64,000 nucleotides of DNA from NCBI GenBank assembly GCA_030522415.1, contig CM060109.1:4370655-4434654 (forward strand). Reading direction: 5' to 3'. The stretch comes from Channallabes apus. Taxonomy: Eukaryota > Chordata > Actinopteri > Siluriformes > Clariidae. Of the stretch, positions 10,376 through 21,828 are shown piece after piece; within the stretch, counting starts at the first letter, position 1, and each line of letters opens with the position of its first letter. The position numbers and the translations under genes were made by a program. The notes beneath the pieces were generated by a model, which worked only from the letters and a program-made list of their open reading frames with translations, was not told the origin of the DNA and searched no databases.

Positions 10376-12199
10376 AAAGGTGGGGCCCAGAGAGATGCAA
10401 CAGGAAATGCACCAAAAACTCTTTGGCGTCTGACAGTCGATTATCGTGTCGCCAATACATGCATTGATCGCATCCCACCTCGAGTAGCTGACCCTAGTAC
10501 TGTTTTTGATGGAATCCCTATTTCACATACAGTGTTTTCAGTCATTGATATGGCTAATGGGTTTTGGTCTGTTCCTTTACATCCAGACAGCCAGCCATGG
10601 TTTGCTTTCTTTTTCGATGGTGATCAGTATTTGTGGTCGCGTCTGCCACAGGGCCTGCATAATAGCCCAACAATATATCATCAAGCATTAAGGCGTCACC
10701 TGTCAGAGCCAGAATGTCCAGTTAAAGAGTCTAGCCTGGTCATTGATGACATTCTTTTAGCCTCACCTAATCATGAAGTGCATAACAGAGAGTTACTAGG
10801 GCTGCTGACATATCTCAGTGCACATGGTCATAAAGCTAACATTGCCAAAGCTCAACTAGCTACCACTTCTGTACAATTTCTAGGACAATCAGTGATGGCA
10901 GGACAGAGATCCATCCTCCCTAATCGAGTTGCAGCAGTACAAATGTTCACTGCTCCATCAACAGTAAAAGGGCTCCGCTCATTCCTGGGTATGTGTAATT
11001 ACTGTCGCCCATGGATTGAGGATTATGCCCGAATAGCTCAGCCTCTGTATGATTTGTTGAAAGGATCTCCTAATGAGACAGACAGTATTCAGTTTTCTGA
11101 GTCAGCTGAAACCGCATTCACCGATCTTAAAGCTGCTCTTACATCTGCACCCGCTTTAGGTTTTGCGCAACCTGAGCTGCCGTTCACCCAATATGTGCAT
11201 GAGCATGCGGGGTTCATGACTGCGTGTTTGATGCAGGATCATGGTGGCCAATTGCGTCCAGTCCAATCCTATTCAGCTAAGTTGGATGTGAATGCTAGCG
11301 GTTTTGGTCCATGCCTTTGCGCTGTTCAAGCTACATTTCTAGCTGTTACTGCCTGTGCTCCGATAGTGTTGACGCAACATCTCACTGTACATTGTCCTCA
11401 TGCTGTTCTCTCTTTGTTGTCCTCAGCTCGTGTGATCACAGTAACTGCTCAAAGATGGAGCAACTGGCTCAATACTCTCACAGCTCCTAACATCACCCTG
11501 AAAAGGGCAAAGGTCACCAACCCCTCATCGTTAATGATGGCTGCAATGTCTGATTCCTTAGATGAGGGCGCGTGGGGTGATCATGACTGTGTGATGCTTT
11601 CACACTCACCACCTTCTAAGGTCTCTGAAATTCCTCTGGAAAACCCAGACATGGTCTTGTTCACTGATGGTTCAGCCCAGGTGCTGAATGGATGCAGATG
11701 AGCTGGATGGGCTGTGTGCTCATTACATGCTGTTATAGATCAGGGTCGTCTCCCTGATCATCTCTCTGCACAAGTTGCGGAGCTTGTTGCCCTGACTAAT
11801 GCATGTGTTTTGGCTACAGGATGTTCAGCCACAATCTACACTGACAGCCGTTATTGCCACGGCACAATACATGACTATGCGAGCATTTGGCGACGACGTG
11901 CCTTTCTAACAGCTTCAGGAACGGCAATCAAAAATGCTTCATATGTGTCTGACCTCTTGTCCGCCTGTGAGCTTCCAAAAATTTTAGCAGTAGTCAAGGT
12001 CAAAGCACACTGTCCAAAAAACATTGATGAAAGCAGAGGAAACGCCCTGGCTGATGCTGCGGCCAAAGCTGCATGCAGGCTGCCTGCTATCACAATCTCA
12101 GCCGTCAAAATCTCGAACTCTGCTGATGTCAAGGTTGAGTCACAACAACTTCGATCTTCCCTGATGGACATGTACTGTATGCTAATGCTCCTGCACTAG
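10376..12199 (+). pseudogene. pol: ERV reverse transcriptase and RNase H
   Basis: RT palm blocks include WRLTVDYR, FSVIDMANGFWSVPLHP, LPQGLHNSPTIYHQAL and the catalytic box, which reads LVIDDILLAS: both aspartates are present but the usual tyrosine of YxDD is valine. Thumb: FLGMCNYCRPWIEDYA. RNase H keeps its acidic residues in FTDGSA, AELVAL and YTDSRY and a later ALADAAAKAA block. A TGA at 11699-11701 falls inside RNase H, and the frame ends in a stop at 12197-12199, before integrase. RT copies the viral RNA and RNase H removes the template. Confidence 0.88.
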
Positions 12200-12214
12200 A
12201 AGTGTGGTTCTGGG

Positions 12215-13310
12215 TTGATAAGGGGGCAAGCCTATGTAGACTCTGCTGGTGCTTGGACAAAGGGAGGTAAATATGTTGCCCCTGAGTCCTTGCTGCCATA
12301 CTTGGCCCAACAAATTCACAGTTTGGGACATGTGGGTGTTCAGACAATGGTTCACAGATTTTCTTCTATGTGGTGGAACCCCAAGTTCTGCGCACATGCA
12401 TCGGATGTCATGAAACACTGTGTTCTGTGCCAGGCTAACAACAGTGCAGCTGGAGTGCCAACTCCTGCAGTTCACACTCCAGCGCCAGCAGGTCCATTCA
12501 AACACCTGCAGGTCGACTACATCACCCTTCCTCCATGTCAAGGTAAACGAGATGTGTTGGTGGTGGTTGACCAATTTTCTCGATGGATTGAAGCCTATCC
12601 AACTAAAACAGGCACAGCTCTGCACACTGCAAAATCACTGGTCAAGGACTTCTTCCCTCGCTGGGGAATTGCCGAATGCATTGATTCAGATCGTGGAACT
12701 CATTTCACTGGACAGGTTGTGGAGAAAGTAATGAAATTGTTGAACGTTCAATGGAAGCTTCACTGCCCTTACAGGCCCCAGGCTTCTGGGCAGGTTGAAC
12801 GTCAAAACCTGACGCTAAAGCTACGATTGTCCAAGCTCCATCAGAGTGGAGTGTCATGGGTAGACGCACTACCAGCTGTTCTGTGCAGCATTCGGTCATC
12901 TCCGACAAGGGGGATTGGTCTCAGTCCATATGAGATCATAACTGGTCGACCCATGGCCTTGCCAGGCACACTTTTGAGACAGATCAGGGTCATCAGATCA
13001 GACAGATTTGAGACAGGCAGATGTTCATCTGACCTCTGATGCGCTGTTGAAGTATTGTGAAGAGCTCACTGATGCAGTCAGTGCTGCTCAGCAGCGTGTC
13101 TCAGAGGCATGGATCTCACCTGGAAAGGGAGGCCATGCCATTGTACCAGGACAGTGGGTGATGATCAAAAATCACACTGCTGGACCATTGGAGGCGAAAT
13201 GGAAAGGTCCTTTCCAAGTTCTTTTAGTAACTGATTCAGCAGTTTTATGTCAGGGGTGTAAGACCTGGACTCATGCTTCGCACTGTAAAGTGGTGTTACC
13301 TCCTAAATAG
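12215..13310 (+). pseudogene. pol: ERV integrase
   Basis: Frame 12215-13039 has the zinc-binding HSLGH and CVLCQ pairs, then the D,D,E core: HLQVDYITL, DSDRGTHFTG and ASGQVERQN. A frame change near 13000 moves the C-terminal domain into 13008-13310 (KWKGPFQVLLVTD), which resembles the gammaretroviral DNA-binding C-terminus. The core looks complete; the break before the C-terminal domain should inactivate it. Integrase inserts proviral DNA into the host chromosome. Confidence 0.88.
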
Positions 13311-13536
13311 GGTCAGTTTGGGTGGCTCTGGGAGAAGAGCTTTGAGAGGATCCGATGGCGTTTAGGCCGCGGGGGTTAAACTCGAAGTGAAGATTCCCTT
13401 TTCCCCAACATGCGGTTAGCGCTCCCTACTTCTCTCAGTGGACAGGACCCAAGTTGGGAAGGGAAAGATGGTCACCCTTTACAGTGGTCATATGATGGAT
13501 CCTGAACTGTTGCCAGTTAAAAAACTAATGCATGTG

Positions 13537-13562
13537 AGAGAGAGAGAGAGAGAGAGAGAGAA
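13537..13562 (+). repeat. (GA)n microsatellite
   Basis: Run of GA dinucleotides between pol and env. Confidence 0.95.
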
Positions 13563-13608
13563 TAAAAGCCGTACCATCTCTGTGTTTACTACCTGATTCT
13601 GCTATCTC

Positions 13609-13610
<2 letters not shown>

Positions 13611-13660
<50 letters not shown>
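13611..13660 (+). repeat. (GT)n microsatellite before env
   Basis: About 25 GT units followed directly by TTTTTTGCAG, a possible 3' splice site for an env message at about 13669. Confidence 0.9.
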
Positions 13661-13663
<3 letters not shown>

Positions 13664-14254
13664 TTGCAGGAACAACCAAGTAAGGCATTCCGGAAGTTGG
13701 AGAAGCTGATACGAGATAACCACGAGTCTGCTACTGGATACATCGGGTTCCCGCTTTCTCCCAGTTGGCCACACAGCACGCCTCAGCGTCCTTCGACATC
13801 TATTTGTGCCGTGCTGAGACAAGATCCAGCAATCCTCGCTGTCATTGCCACCACATCTCAAGAAGCTAATCTTGTCGATTACACACATAGACTTTCTCAA
13901 AATTGTGATCATAAACTAGTTACAATCACTGGATTCACATTATACAATCACACTTATGCTGCCACTGGAGCTCGAGGTTATTTTATTAAGAATTTCAGAA
14001 GATTACCTTCTCCTATAGTCTGGGGGAGACATGTAAAGGCCATTACTTGTTCAGCATATGCCATAACCATCAATTCATGTCCTGTATTACATTGTCAAAA
14101 AGTAAGAACATATCAGTTGTGTCCTAAAATCAAGGTCAGAGTGTTCTTTAATAAGTATCAACAAAAGTTGACATACATCTGTTATCTGCGGTATGCTAAT
14201 GGTATTGATTTCAATGCAGGGAGCTTAGCTGTTGGTAATGTTAATACATGGTGG

Positions 14255-14591
14255 CAGGGGCGGACTGGCCATCGGGAGCACCGGGACATTTCCCGGTGGC
14301 CTGACGGTCGTTCTGGCCTGCCGGCTGCCGCTGTGCAGACGATCAGCCTGGCATGTGATAGACTGGTGTGCAACTACTAATTAATTGACGAATCTCTCAA
14401 TCTACGAATCAGGCAATGGAAAGGGAAGATTAGACGATCAGGAGGGAAAAATTACACTCCCACATGACCTCTCACATGACCTCCCACATGACCCAACGTC
14501 AGCAGCGCACTGCCTAATATCTGGCTATATCCAGAGACAGGGTATATCTGACTAAATCGTTCAAAAAATGGAGCGTAAACGCAAAGGAGGA

Positions 14592-14631
<40 letters not shown>

Positions 14632-15689
14632 TAAAAAAGGAAAAAGCCCCGGCCGCAGACGCAGCAAGCTGCTGCAAAATCCCAGCCATGTTCGCCAGTA
14701 AGGGAACAGGTCGGTCAAGATTACATTTACATTATATTTATAATAATTTGGCAGACGAACACTTTCATCCAAATCACTTAGATAATCACAATAGATAAAA
14801 TTAAACCAACAAACGAGCAACAATATGTAAGTGCTGCTGTGCTGTGTCAAGTCTCGTTTCGTCTACATGTAGCATATTTTTAATATAATAAATAAAAATG
14901 AATAAAAAGTAGACAGAATAGTGTTAGTGGGTCAAATTGTTTTAAATAATAAATAAATCAAGTAGATGGTATGGAAAAGAATACAGTATTAGTTATTTAG
15001 ATTTTTCATTTCTAGTGTACAATATGCAGCCTACAATGTTTGTTTGTTTGTTTATGTATTTAGAAAAGGTGAGGAAGGAAGCAGCAGTAGCACTAGTGCT
15101 GCAAATGCTCCTGCTGTTGAGCTACAGTAGAGGTGGTGGACAGTTCAGCGTTTGAGTCAGAGCAGGAACCTTCAGGTAAAGTTTAAGATAAGCAAAACTA
15201 AACATGCAGGTAGCAGCTATACTTTTTAAACATGTGCTTTTTATGATTTATAAGATCAGTAGTAGGACTGTAATTTTGGGGACATACAACTGATGGTTGC
15301 ACAATTATAAATACAGATTATTGAACGCAGATTATTTGTGTTTGTGTTTCTGATACATTTGGTATACTAGAGTTGAGCACTGAAAATAAAATGTAAAATT
15401 TCAACATGTGAATGTGTCTCTTATTATCTCTTTTAAAAAGCCAATTTTCTATTTGTCATTGGTTTGGTAGTATAAATGGTGTATTCCTAGTGAGTTGTTA
15501 AGGGTTCTTTTTTTTATTCATTTATATTGCATCTGGTAGTCTACTGTACCTGTTACAATAATAGGGTTAGCCTACAAGTTTATCAGTCCAGTAGATTACA
15601 TGAATAGGGTGGTGGTGACTGCAGCAGCAGAGGTGGCCTGGGAGTGGAGTCAAATTCCCGGCCTGAATTATTGTCCCAGTCCGCCACTG
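14255..15689 (+). mobile_element. hAT element inserted in env
   Basis: Ends are CAGGGGCGGACTGG and its inverse CCAGTCCGCCACTG. The 8-bp direct repeat CATGGTGG flanks it exactly (14247-14254, 15690-15697), the hAT hallmark. Inside, 14568-14720 reads MERKRKGGAE then a GA-repeat-coded ER run, similar to the first residues of TTF-type hAT transposases; the rest of the transposase is absent. A SINE-tail-like scrap lies at 14718-14790. Non-autonomous. Confidence 0.92.
14586..14625 (+). repeat. (GA)n microsatellite
   Basis: GA run inside the hAT element, read as alternating Glu-Arg in the fragmentary transposase start. Confidence 0.9.
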
Positions 15690-16889
15690 CATGGTGGGAA
15701 ATTCTCAAATTGTACAATGGGGAAACTGAAATTTGGGACACTTTCACTTTCGCTCTTCTGATGATATTAAACTGTCTGGTAAATGTGTTAGGTGCTGATT
15801 TTGATAAGAGAAACACTTTCCATGCTTTGTTTACATTAACTCAGAACACACTGTACCCAGGCTGTGAAGTCTGCATTCCTCACCCAGTGAGTGTCTCTGC
15901 TGGCATTGCGTGGTCAAGACATGCCATTTCAGTCTGTGACACTTGTACTTTATTGCATATTAATGTATCAGAATTCAACATAACTACTTGTCATAATGTA
16001 ACTCAAGCAGTCGCTACTCAGTGTTGTTCTCCAGGAGTGGGAGTCTGTAATCAGACTTATCTTCCCTCTCATAGTGTAACTGACGTCATTATCTTGACCA
16101 AATTTCCATGGTGTGTTGAAAATCATGTAAGGGACTCTCCCTTTATGGGTGAAATCTCTGGGGCATTGTGCAGTCAGACTTTCTGGAGTAGATCACTCGG
16201 TGCTCTTATTCCTAATTATGGTATTATGGTTAGTTTGGATCAGATCCGTATCTTATCTCATGAAGTTGAGAAATTGGCTAATGACATTGCCCAAGCCCTA
16301 GGTGTGATATCTACCACACTACAATCACATCGCATGATGATTTTGCAAAATTGAGTTGCTTTAGATTATATCTTAGCACAACAGGGGGGTACCTGTGCAG
16401 TTGTAGGCCCTGAATGTTGTACAGACATTTTTGACCCTACCTTAAACCTAACTCAGTACATTAAAAACTTAGAGGAGTTACGTGATCATGTTAAACATAT
16501 TGATCAAGTTAACAATGATGGTCTGGGGGCCTGGCTTGGTTCCTGGTGGATATATGGCCGTGAAATTTTATTAGCTTTCATGGTTTTCCTTTCCATCCTT
16601 CTGTTAGCCTATGTGGCTATTCGTTGCTGTTGTTTGTGTGTCTCTAAAAGTGTAAAACACACTCAAATAGCAGAAACTACAATAATGTTGACTCCTAGGC
16701 CTAATGCCTACATTTGACGTGACCTTTTCCTTATTTTATGCTCGGTACGCGGATTAGAAGTGTAAGCCCTATTTCCGTTGTGGAATATGTACGAGTAATC
16801 GCCTGGCCAGTGGTTACAGATTGTAAGACATGTTTCAAAAGATTAAGCTTGCTGTTATGAATGCTTTTAGGGCATTCACAGGGGGGAAT

Positions 16890-17267
16890 TGAGGGATTTA
16901 TTTCTAATTTTCCTTAATATTTTAAATGAATATGGCACAATCATTAATAATGGATTTATGTCAGCGTGATCTTTAAGTGTCCTTGTTTACTTAGTAAGTG
17001 CTCTTGTTTACTTAGTTCTCACATGATGTTTTTAACCTTGATTGTATTTTTCTTCCTTTGTTTTTCCTTTCTTGGACTCGGGTCGATGTTTACATCGTAG
17101 TATAAAATGGGTGTTTTGCCATTTATGTTTGGATTTCATTGCTCAGGCTGGCTGACTGGCGCATGCATGCAAATTAAAACCATCTTCTCCAGCTGAACCC
17201 TGGCTCTGAGTCTCCTGATTCCTTGATCATCTAATGCTCTGGTCAGATCCAGATTTTATTTACAACA
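16890..17267 (+). repeat. ERV 3' LTR
   Basis: A polypurine tract AGGGGGGAA ends just before TGAGGGATTTATTT at 16890. A TATA-like GTATAAAATGGG lies near 17099, an AATTAAA polyadenylation-like signal near 17171, and the end ...TTTACAACA at 17267 gives TG...CA. Without a 5' LTR the borders cannot be confirmed. Confidence 0.65.
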
Positions 17268-17269
17268 CT

Positions 17270-17285
17270 ACTTGATTGATTGATT

Positions 17286-17360
<75 letters not shown>

Positions 17361-17361
17361 G
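17270..17361 (+). repeat. (GATA)n microsatellite, left
   Basis: GATT then GATA tetranucleotides, about 22 copies, directly left of an L2 LINE. A second GATA tract lies directly right of the same LINE. Confidence 0.95.
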
Positions 17362-17565
17362 CAGACTGCAGATTGTGGTATTCTCAACACGGATGAACTG
17401 CTTGAAATGTTCAACTCCACATATTCTCCTATTTTGTACTCAGTAGCTCCTATGAGGATTAAACGCTCTAAACCAGTAGCTGAATGAGACCACACGCGCT
17501 CTCAGACGCCTTCAGGAATATCAGAGAGCAGTTTTAAAACATCGAAATCACATTACTTCTTAGAG

Positions 17566-19334
17566 GTGGTGTCAAACAATAGTCAAAAAACGCATGTTCT
17601 TTTTAATACTTTGAATAGTTTAATTAATCCTAATAGTTTAATTAGTTCTGCTGTTATTGAACCTTCACCTTCACTCTGTGAACAATTTCTTCACTTTTTT
17701 AAAGATAAAATTGCAAATACCAGATGCCCTCTATCTACCCCTACCTCTGTTTTAGACGTGGTGCCAAGCTCTACTTGCCAAGCTGTTTTTCATCAGTTTG
17801 AACCAGTTTCTCTCTCTACCCTATAATGAAATAATTAAGCATCTGCGGCCATCTTTTTGTCCTTTTGACACCATTCCACCACGCCTTTGCAAGGATGTAT
17901 TGAATTCCATCGGACCATATTTTGTGGACTTAATTAATTCATTTTTGATGTTTGGTTGTGTTCCAGCTGCCTTTAAACATGATGTAGTACAACCGCTCAT
18001 CAAAAAGAGCAATCTGGATCACTCTGTTCTTTACAACTTCAGGCCCATTTCTAAGCACCCCTTTTTATCAAAAGTTTTAGAAAAGTTTGTTTATAATCAC
18101 TTACAGGCACACCTTGATTTTAATGGGATCTCTGAAAAATTTCAGTCTGGTTTTAAGGCACAACATAGCACTGAAACTGCTCTTATTATAGTGTTTAATG
18201 ATTTGCTTTTAGCTGCTGACTCTGGTGATTCTGCCATTCTGGTTTTATTGGGCCTGACTGCAGCTTTTGACACAGTAGACCATAACATCCTTTTATCACG
18301 CCTCGAGAAATGCGTTGGAATTAAAGGTTCTGTTCTTAAATGGTTCCAATCATATCTGTCAGACAGGAGTTTCTCAGTCCATCTAGTGAAGTATTCATCC
18401 ACAGTGTCTTCTCTTAGCTGTGGGGTACCCCATGGCTCCATCTTAGGTCCAATTCTCTTCTTACTGTATGTGCTTCCATTGGAGTCCATTTTCAGGAAGC
18501 ATAAAATTGCCTTCCACTGCTTTTCTGATGATCTTCAAATCTATCTCTTTATCCCAACAAACAATCATCCATCTATTCAGACCTTGTTGAATTGTCTCAG
18601 AGATGTTCAAACATGGATGGAGATAAACTTTCTTACTCTGAACAAAAATAAAACAGAAATTATTGTTTTTGTAAAGTCTAATCTCCTCAGTGGTTATGAC
18701 AGTGTTATTGGATCGCTGGAATTTTTTTCTCATCAGTCTGCCAGAAATCTTGGGGTAATTTTTGACTCTGCCTTTAAGTTGAATGAACAGATCAGCTCAG
18801 TTGTAAGGTCCAGCTTCTTCCAACTTCGACTTCTTAGTGAAGTTAAGCACTATATCCCCCCTGAACAGTTTGAGACAGTAATTCATGCTTTCATCACGTC
18901 ACGCCTTGACTACTGTAACTCGTTATACATAGGTCTCAGTCAGTCATAACTTCAACGGCTACAAGTCGCTCAAAATGCAGCAGCTCGCCTTCTGACTGGG
19001 AAGAGAAAACGTGATCATATTACTTCCTGTACATTTCAGGATCCAGTTTAAAACAGTACTTATTGTAATGTTTTTGAAAGCCTAAATAATTTGGCCTGCT
19101 TATCTGTCGGAGCTTCTTGTCCTGTACTCCCCTTCCAGAGACTTGCGATCCTCTGATCATTTACTGGACATCCCCAGAACAAAGCTCAAAACCAGAGGTG
19201 GCAGAGCCTTTTCGGTAGTAGCCCTAAGCCTGTGGAACAGCCTCCCTTTGCAGTTGAGAGTTGCCCAGAATCTTAATCATTTTAAAACCATGCTTAAAAC
19301 ACATCTGTTTTCATGTACAATTTATTCCTTTTGA
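17566..19334 (+). pseudogene. L2 LINE reverse transcriptase
   Basis: Frame 17566-17826 is the linker before RT; 17798-18949, after a frameshift near 17815, is RT with STETALIIVFNDLL, LTAAFDTVDHNIL, SCGVPHGSILGPILF and the catalytic box, which reads CFSDDLQIY where YADD is usual. A stop at 18947-18949 ends the frame; the C-terminal part reappears at 19143-19334 (GGRAFSVVALSLWNSLP). A target-primed retrotransposon RT, inactive by several breaks. Confidence 0.88.
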
Positions 19335-19373
19335 TTTATTAAGCTATTTTTATTTTATTTATTACTATTATTA

Positions 19374-20953
19374 CAAACCGGATTCCAAAAAAGTTGGGAC
19401 ACTAAACAAATTATGAATAAAAACTGAATGCAATGATGTGGAGATGGCAAATGTCAATATTTTATTCAGAATAGAACATAGATGACAGATCAAAAGTTTA
19501 ATCCGAGAAACTGTATCATTTTAAAGGAAAAATATGTTGATTCCAAATTTCACGGTGTCAACAAATCACAAAAAAGTTGGGACAAGTAGCAATAAGAGGC
19601 TGGAAAAAGTAAATTTGAGCATAACGAAGAGCTGGAAGACCAATTAACAGTAATTAGGTTAATTGGCAACATGATTGGGTATAAAAAGAGCTTCTCAGAG
19701 TGGCAGTGTCTCTCAGAAGCCAAGATGGGTAGAGGATCACCAATTCCCACAATGTTGCGCAGAAAGATAGTGGAGCAATATCAGAAAGGTGTTACCCAGC
19801 GAAAAATTGCAAAGACTTTGCAGTTATCATCATCAACTGTGCACAATATCATCCGAAGATTCAGAGAATCTGGAACATTCTCTGTGCGTAAGGGTCAAAG
19901 GCGTAGAACCATACTGAATACCCGTGATCTCCGGGCCCTTAAACGACACTGCACCACAAACAGGAATGCTACTGTAAAGGAAATCACAGAATGGCCTCAG
20001 GAATACTTCCAGAAACCATTGTCAGTGAACACAATCCACCGTGCCATCCGCCGTTGCCAGCTGAAACTCTACAGTGCAAAGAGAAGCCATTTCTAAGCAA
20101 GATCCACAAGCACAGGCGTTTTCATTGGGCCAGGGATCATTTAAAATGGAGTGTGGCAAAATGGAAGACTGTTCTGTGGTCAGACGAGTCACGATTCGAA
20201 GTTCTTGTTGGAAATGTGGGACGCCATGTCATCCGGACCAAAGAGGACAAGGACAACCCAAGTTGTTATCAACGCTCAGTTCAGAAGCCTGCATCTCTGA
20301 TGGTATGGGGTTGCATGAGTGCGTGTGGCATGGGCAGCTTGCATGTCTGGAAAGGCACCGTCAATGCAGAAAAATATATTCAGGTTCTAGAACAACATCT
20401 AGTCATCTCTTTCAGGGAAGACCCTGCATTTTACAACAAGATAATGCCAGACCACCTTCTGCATCAATCACAACATCATGGCTGCGTAGGAGAAGGATCC
20501 GGGTACTGAAATGGCCAGTCTGCAGTCCAGATCTTTCCCCTATAGAGAACATTTGGCGCATCATAAAGAGGAAGGTGCGACAAAGAAGGCCCAAGACGAT
20601 TGAACAGTTAGATGCCTGTATTAGACAAGAATGGGAGAGCATTCCTATTTCTAAACTTGAGAAACTGGTCTCCTCTGTCCCCAGACGTCTGTTGGGTGTT
20701 GTAAGAAGAAGGGGAGATGCCACACAGTGGTGAAAATGGCCTTGTCCCAACTTTTTTGGGATTTGTTGACACCGTGAAATTTGGAATCAACATATTTTTC
20801 CTTTAAAATTATACATTTTCTAGGATTAAACTTTTGATCTGTCATCTATGTTCTATTCTGAATAAAATATTGACATTTGCCATCTCCACGTCATTGCATT
20901 CAGTTTTTATTCACAATTTGTTTGGTGTCCCAACTTTTTTGGAATCCGGTTTG
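19374..20953 (+). mobile_element. Tc1/mariner transposon with long TIRs
   Basis: Bounded by TA on both sides (19372-19373, 20954-20955). The terminal inverted repeats are long: about 135 bp starting CAAACCGGATTCCAAAAAAG match the inverse at the right end with few changes. One transposase gene lies between them. It sits in the 3' part of the L2 LINE and therefore arrived after it. Confidence 0.95.
19671..20733 (+). pseudogene. Tc1-like transposase, frameshifted
   Basis: The likely start is MGRGSPIPTMLRRKIVEQY near 19724. A helix-turn-helix region (GVTQRKIAKTLQLSSSTVHN) binds the TIRs. The DD34E core is visible: VLWSDESRFEV, LQQDNARPP and SPIENIW. The reading frame changes near 20070-20090 and again near 20412, so three frames are needed to read the protein. 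A single-gene cut-and-paste transposase, now inactive. The TIRs are well preserved, so it could still be mobilised in trans. Confidence 0.9.
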
Positions 20954-21140
20954 TATTATAATTTTTTTTTTTTTATCCTATGGATTTCTGTCTTGTGGTT
21001 TGTAATAGTGAGTGATGAATATTAAGTAGATACGCTGTATAGTACCTGCTGATTTATTGTTTTATACTTGTACAGCACTTTGGTCAACGGAAGTTTTTTT
21101 TTAATGTGCTTTATAAATAAATAAATACTTTTTTTATTTT

Positions 21141-21143
<3 letters not shown>

Positions 21144-21185
<42 letters not shown>

Positions 21186-21215
21186 GGATAGATAGATGGA
21201 TAGATAGATAGATAA
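21144..21215 (+). repeat. (GATA)n microsatellite, right
   Basis: GATA run with two GGATA variants, directly right of the L2 tail. Confidence 0.95.
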
Positions 21216-21828
21216 TATCTTGGAGGATTAACCCAAATACTAACAAAAAAACAGATGTCTTAAGTCACTTTTTAAATTCTTCAGGCCAGTCAAGTTCTCC
21301 CACACCAAACTTATCAAACCATGTCTTTATAGTCCTTGCATGTTGGAATAGAAAAGGGCCTTCCCCAAACTGCTGCCATAAAGTTGGAAGCATAGCCTTG
21401 TCTTGGTATGCTGAAGCATTAACAATCCCATGATGGAGGACTAATAAGAGGAGGGTCTATAACCATTGCATTAAGCCCATCACACTACTCACAGCATAAA
21501 GAAAGCATCCCATCGCCCCTTGAGGACCAAGACTTCCAAGAAATCTTATTTTCCTTTTGGAAAATAAAAAGTGTGGTCTCAGGCCTGGGATTTTTTTACC
21601 AGGGTTTGAAGGAGTTCACTGTAAAATATCATAGTTTTTGCTTTTGTACCCAAAACGATCACTTACTTCCCGTGTACGCACACTTTAACCCAGTATAGAC
21701 TCGACATCAACTTCCTACATTAACACTGACCTAACTAGAAGGAAGATGCTGAATTCTCCATCTCCTCATATGCTTCTCCTCTACCTGTCTGCCGTATAAC
21801 TCCATCTCCTTGTGACATCACAGCCACA
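21216..21828. other. No gene seen
   Basis: 21290-21500 has the look of a degraded DNA-transposon repeat on the minus strand, but I cannot name it. No coding region is supported. Confidence 0.4.

Larger units (their letters stand above)
13670..16717 (+). pseudogene. env: ERV envelope, interrupted
   Basis: The surface part is open from about 13670 to 14246 and is interrupted by the hAT element at 14255-15689. Coding resumes at 15698. It contains several N-x-S/T sites and many cysteines. The transmembrane subunit shows a CX6CC motif at 16394-16420, a type that links surface and transmembrane subunits in gamma-type retroviruses, and a hydrophobic span at about 16560-16640 followed by a cysteine-rich tail. 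A TGA at 16352-16354 lies just before the CX6CC region; the end is the stop at 16715-16717. The insertion and the stop make it non-functional. Confidence 0.85.
7366..17267 (+). mobile_element. Endogenous retrovirus, defective, no 5' LTR
   Basis: Order: short leader, gag, protease, RT, RNase H, integrase, env with a transmembrane subunit, polypurine tract and one LTR. The integrase C-terminus and the CX6CC motif in env are gamma/epsilon-retrovirus-like. Breaks: in-frame stops at 8402-8404, 11699-11701 and 16352-16354; frame changes near 8932, 9150, 12199 and 13000; a solo LTR in RT (9516-10371); a hAT element in env (14255-15689). No 5' LTR or primer-binding site is visible, because the Gypsy fragment abuts the leader. 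Clearly a dead copy. Confidence 0.88.
17362..21127 (+). mobile_element. L2-type LINE split by a Tc1 element
   Basis: Starts inside the C-terminal part of an endonuclease frame and runs through RT to a 3' UTR that resumes after the Tc1 insertion at 19374-20953. Its end, GTACAGCACTTTGG and GTGCTTTATAAATAAA, is the L2-type tail. It is 5'-truncated, and both flanks are GATA repeats, so it may have inserted in a GATA tract. Confidence 0.85.

Noticed and set aside
9895..10467. Hydrophobic 190-codon frame resembling a membrane protein
   Set aside because: It lies in the T-rich solo LTR and crosses its border at 10371 into RT sequence; the hydrophobicity comes from base composition.
13613..13680. 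Cysteine-valine-rich protein start
   Set aside because: Translation of a (GT)n microsatellite. The env coding sequence begins after it.
7366..17267. Possibly active provirus
   Set aside because: Three in-frame stops, several frameshifts, two large insertions and a missing 5' LTR.
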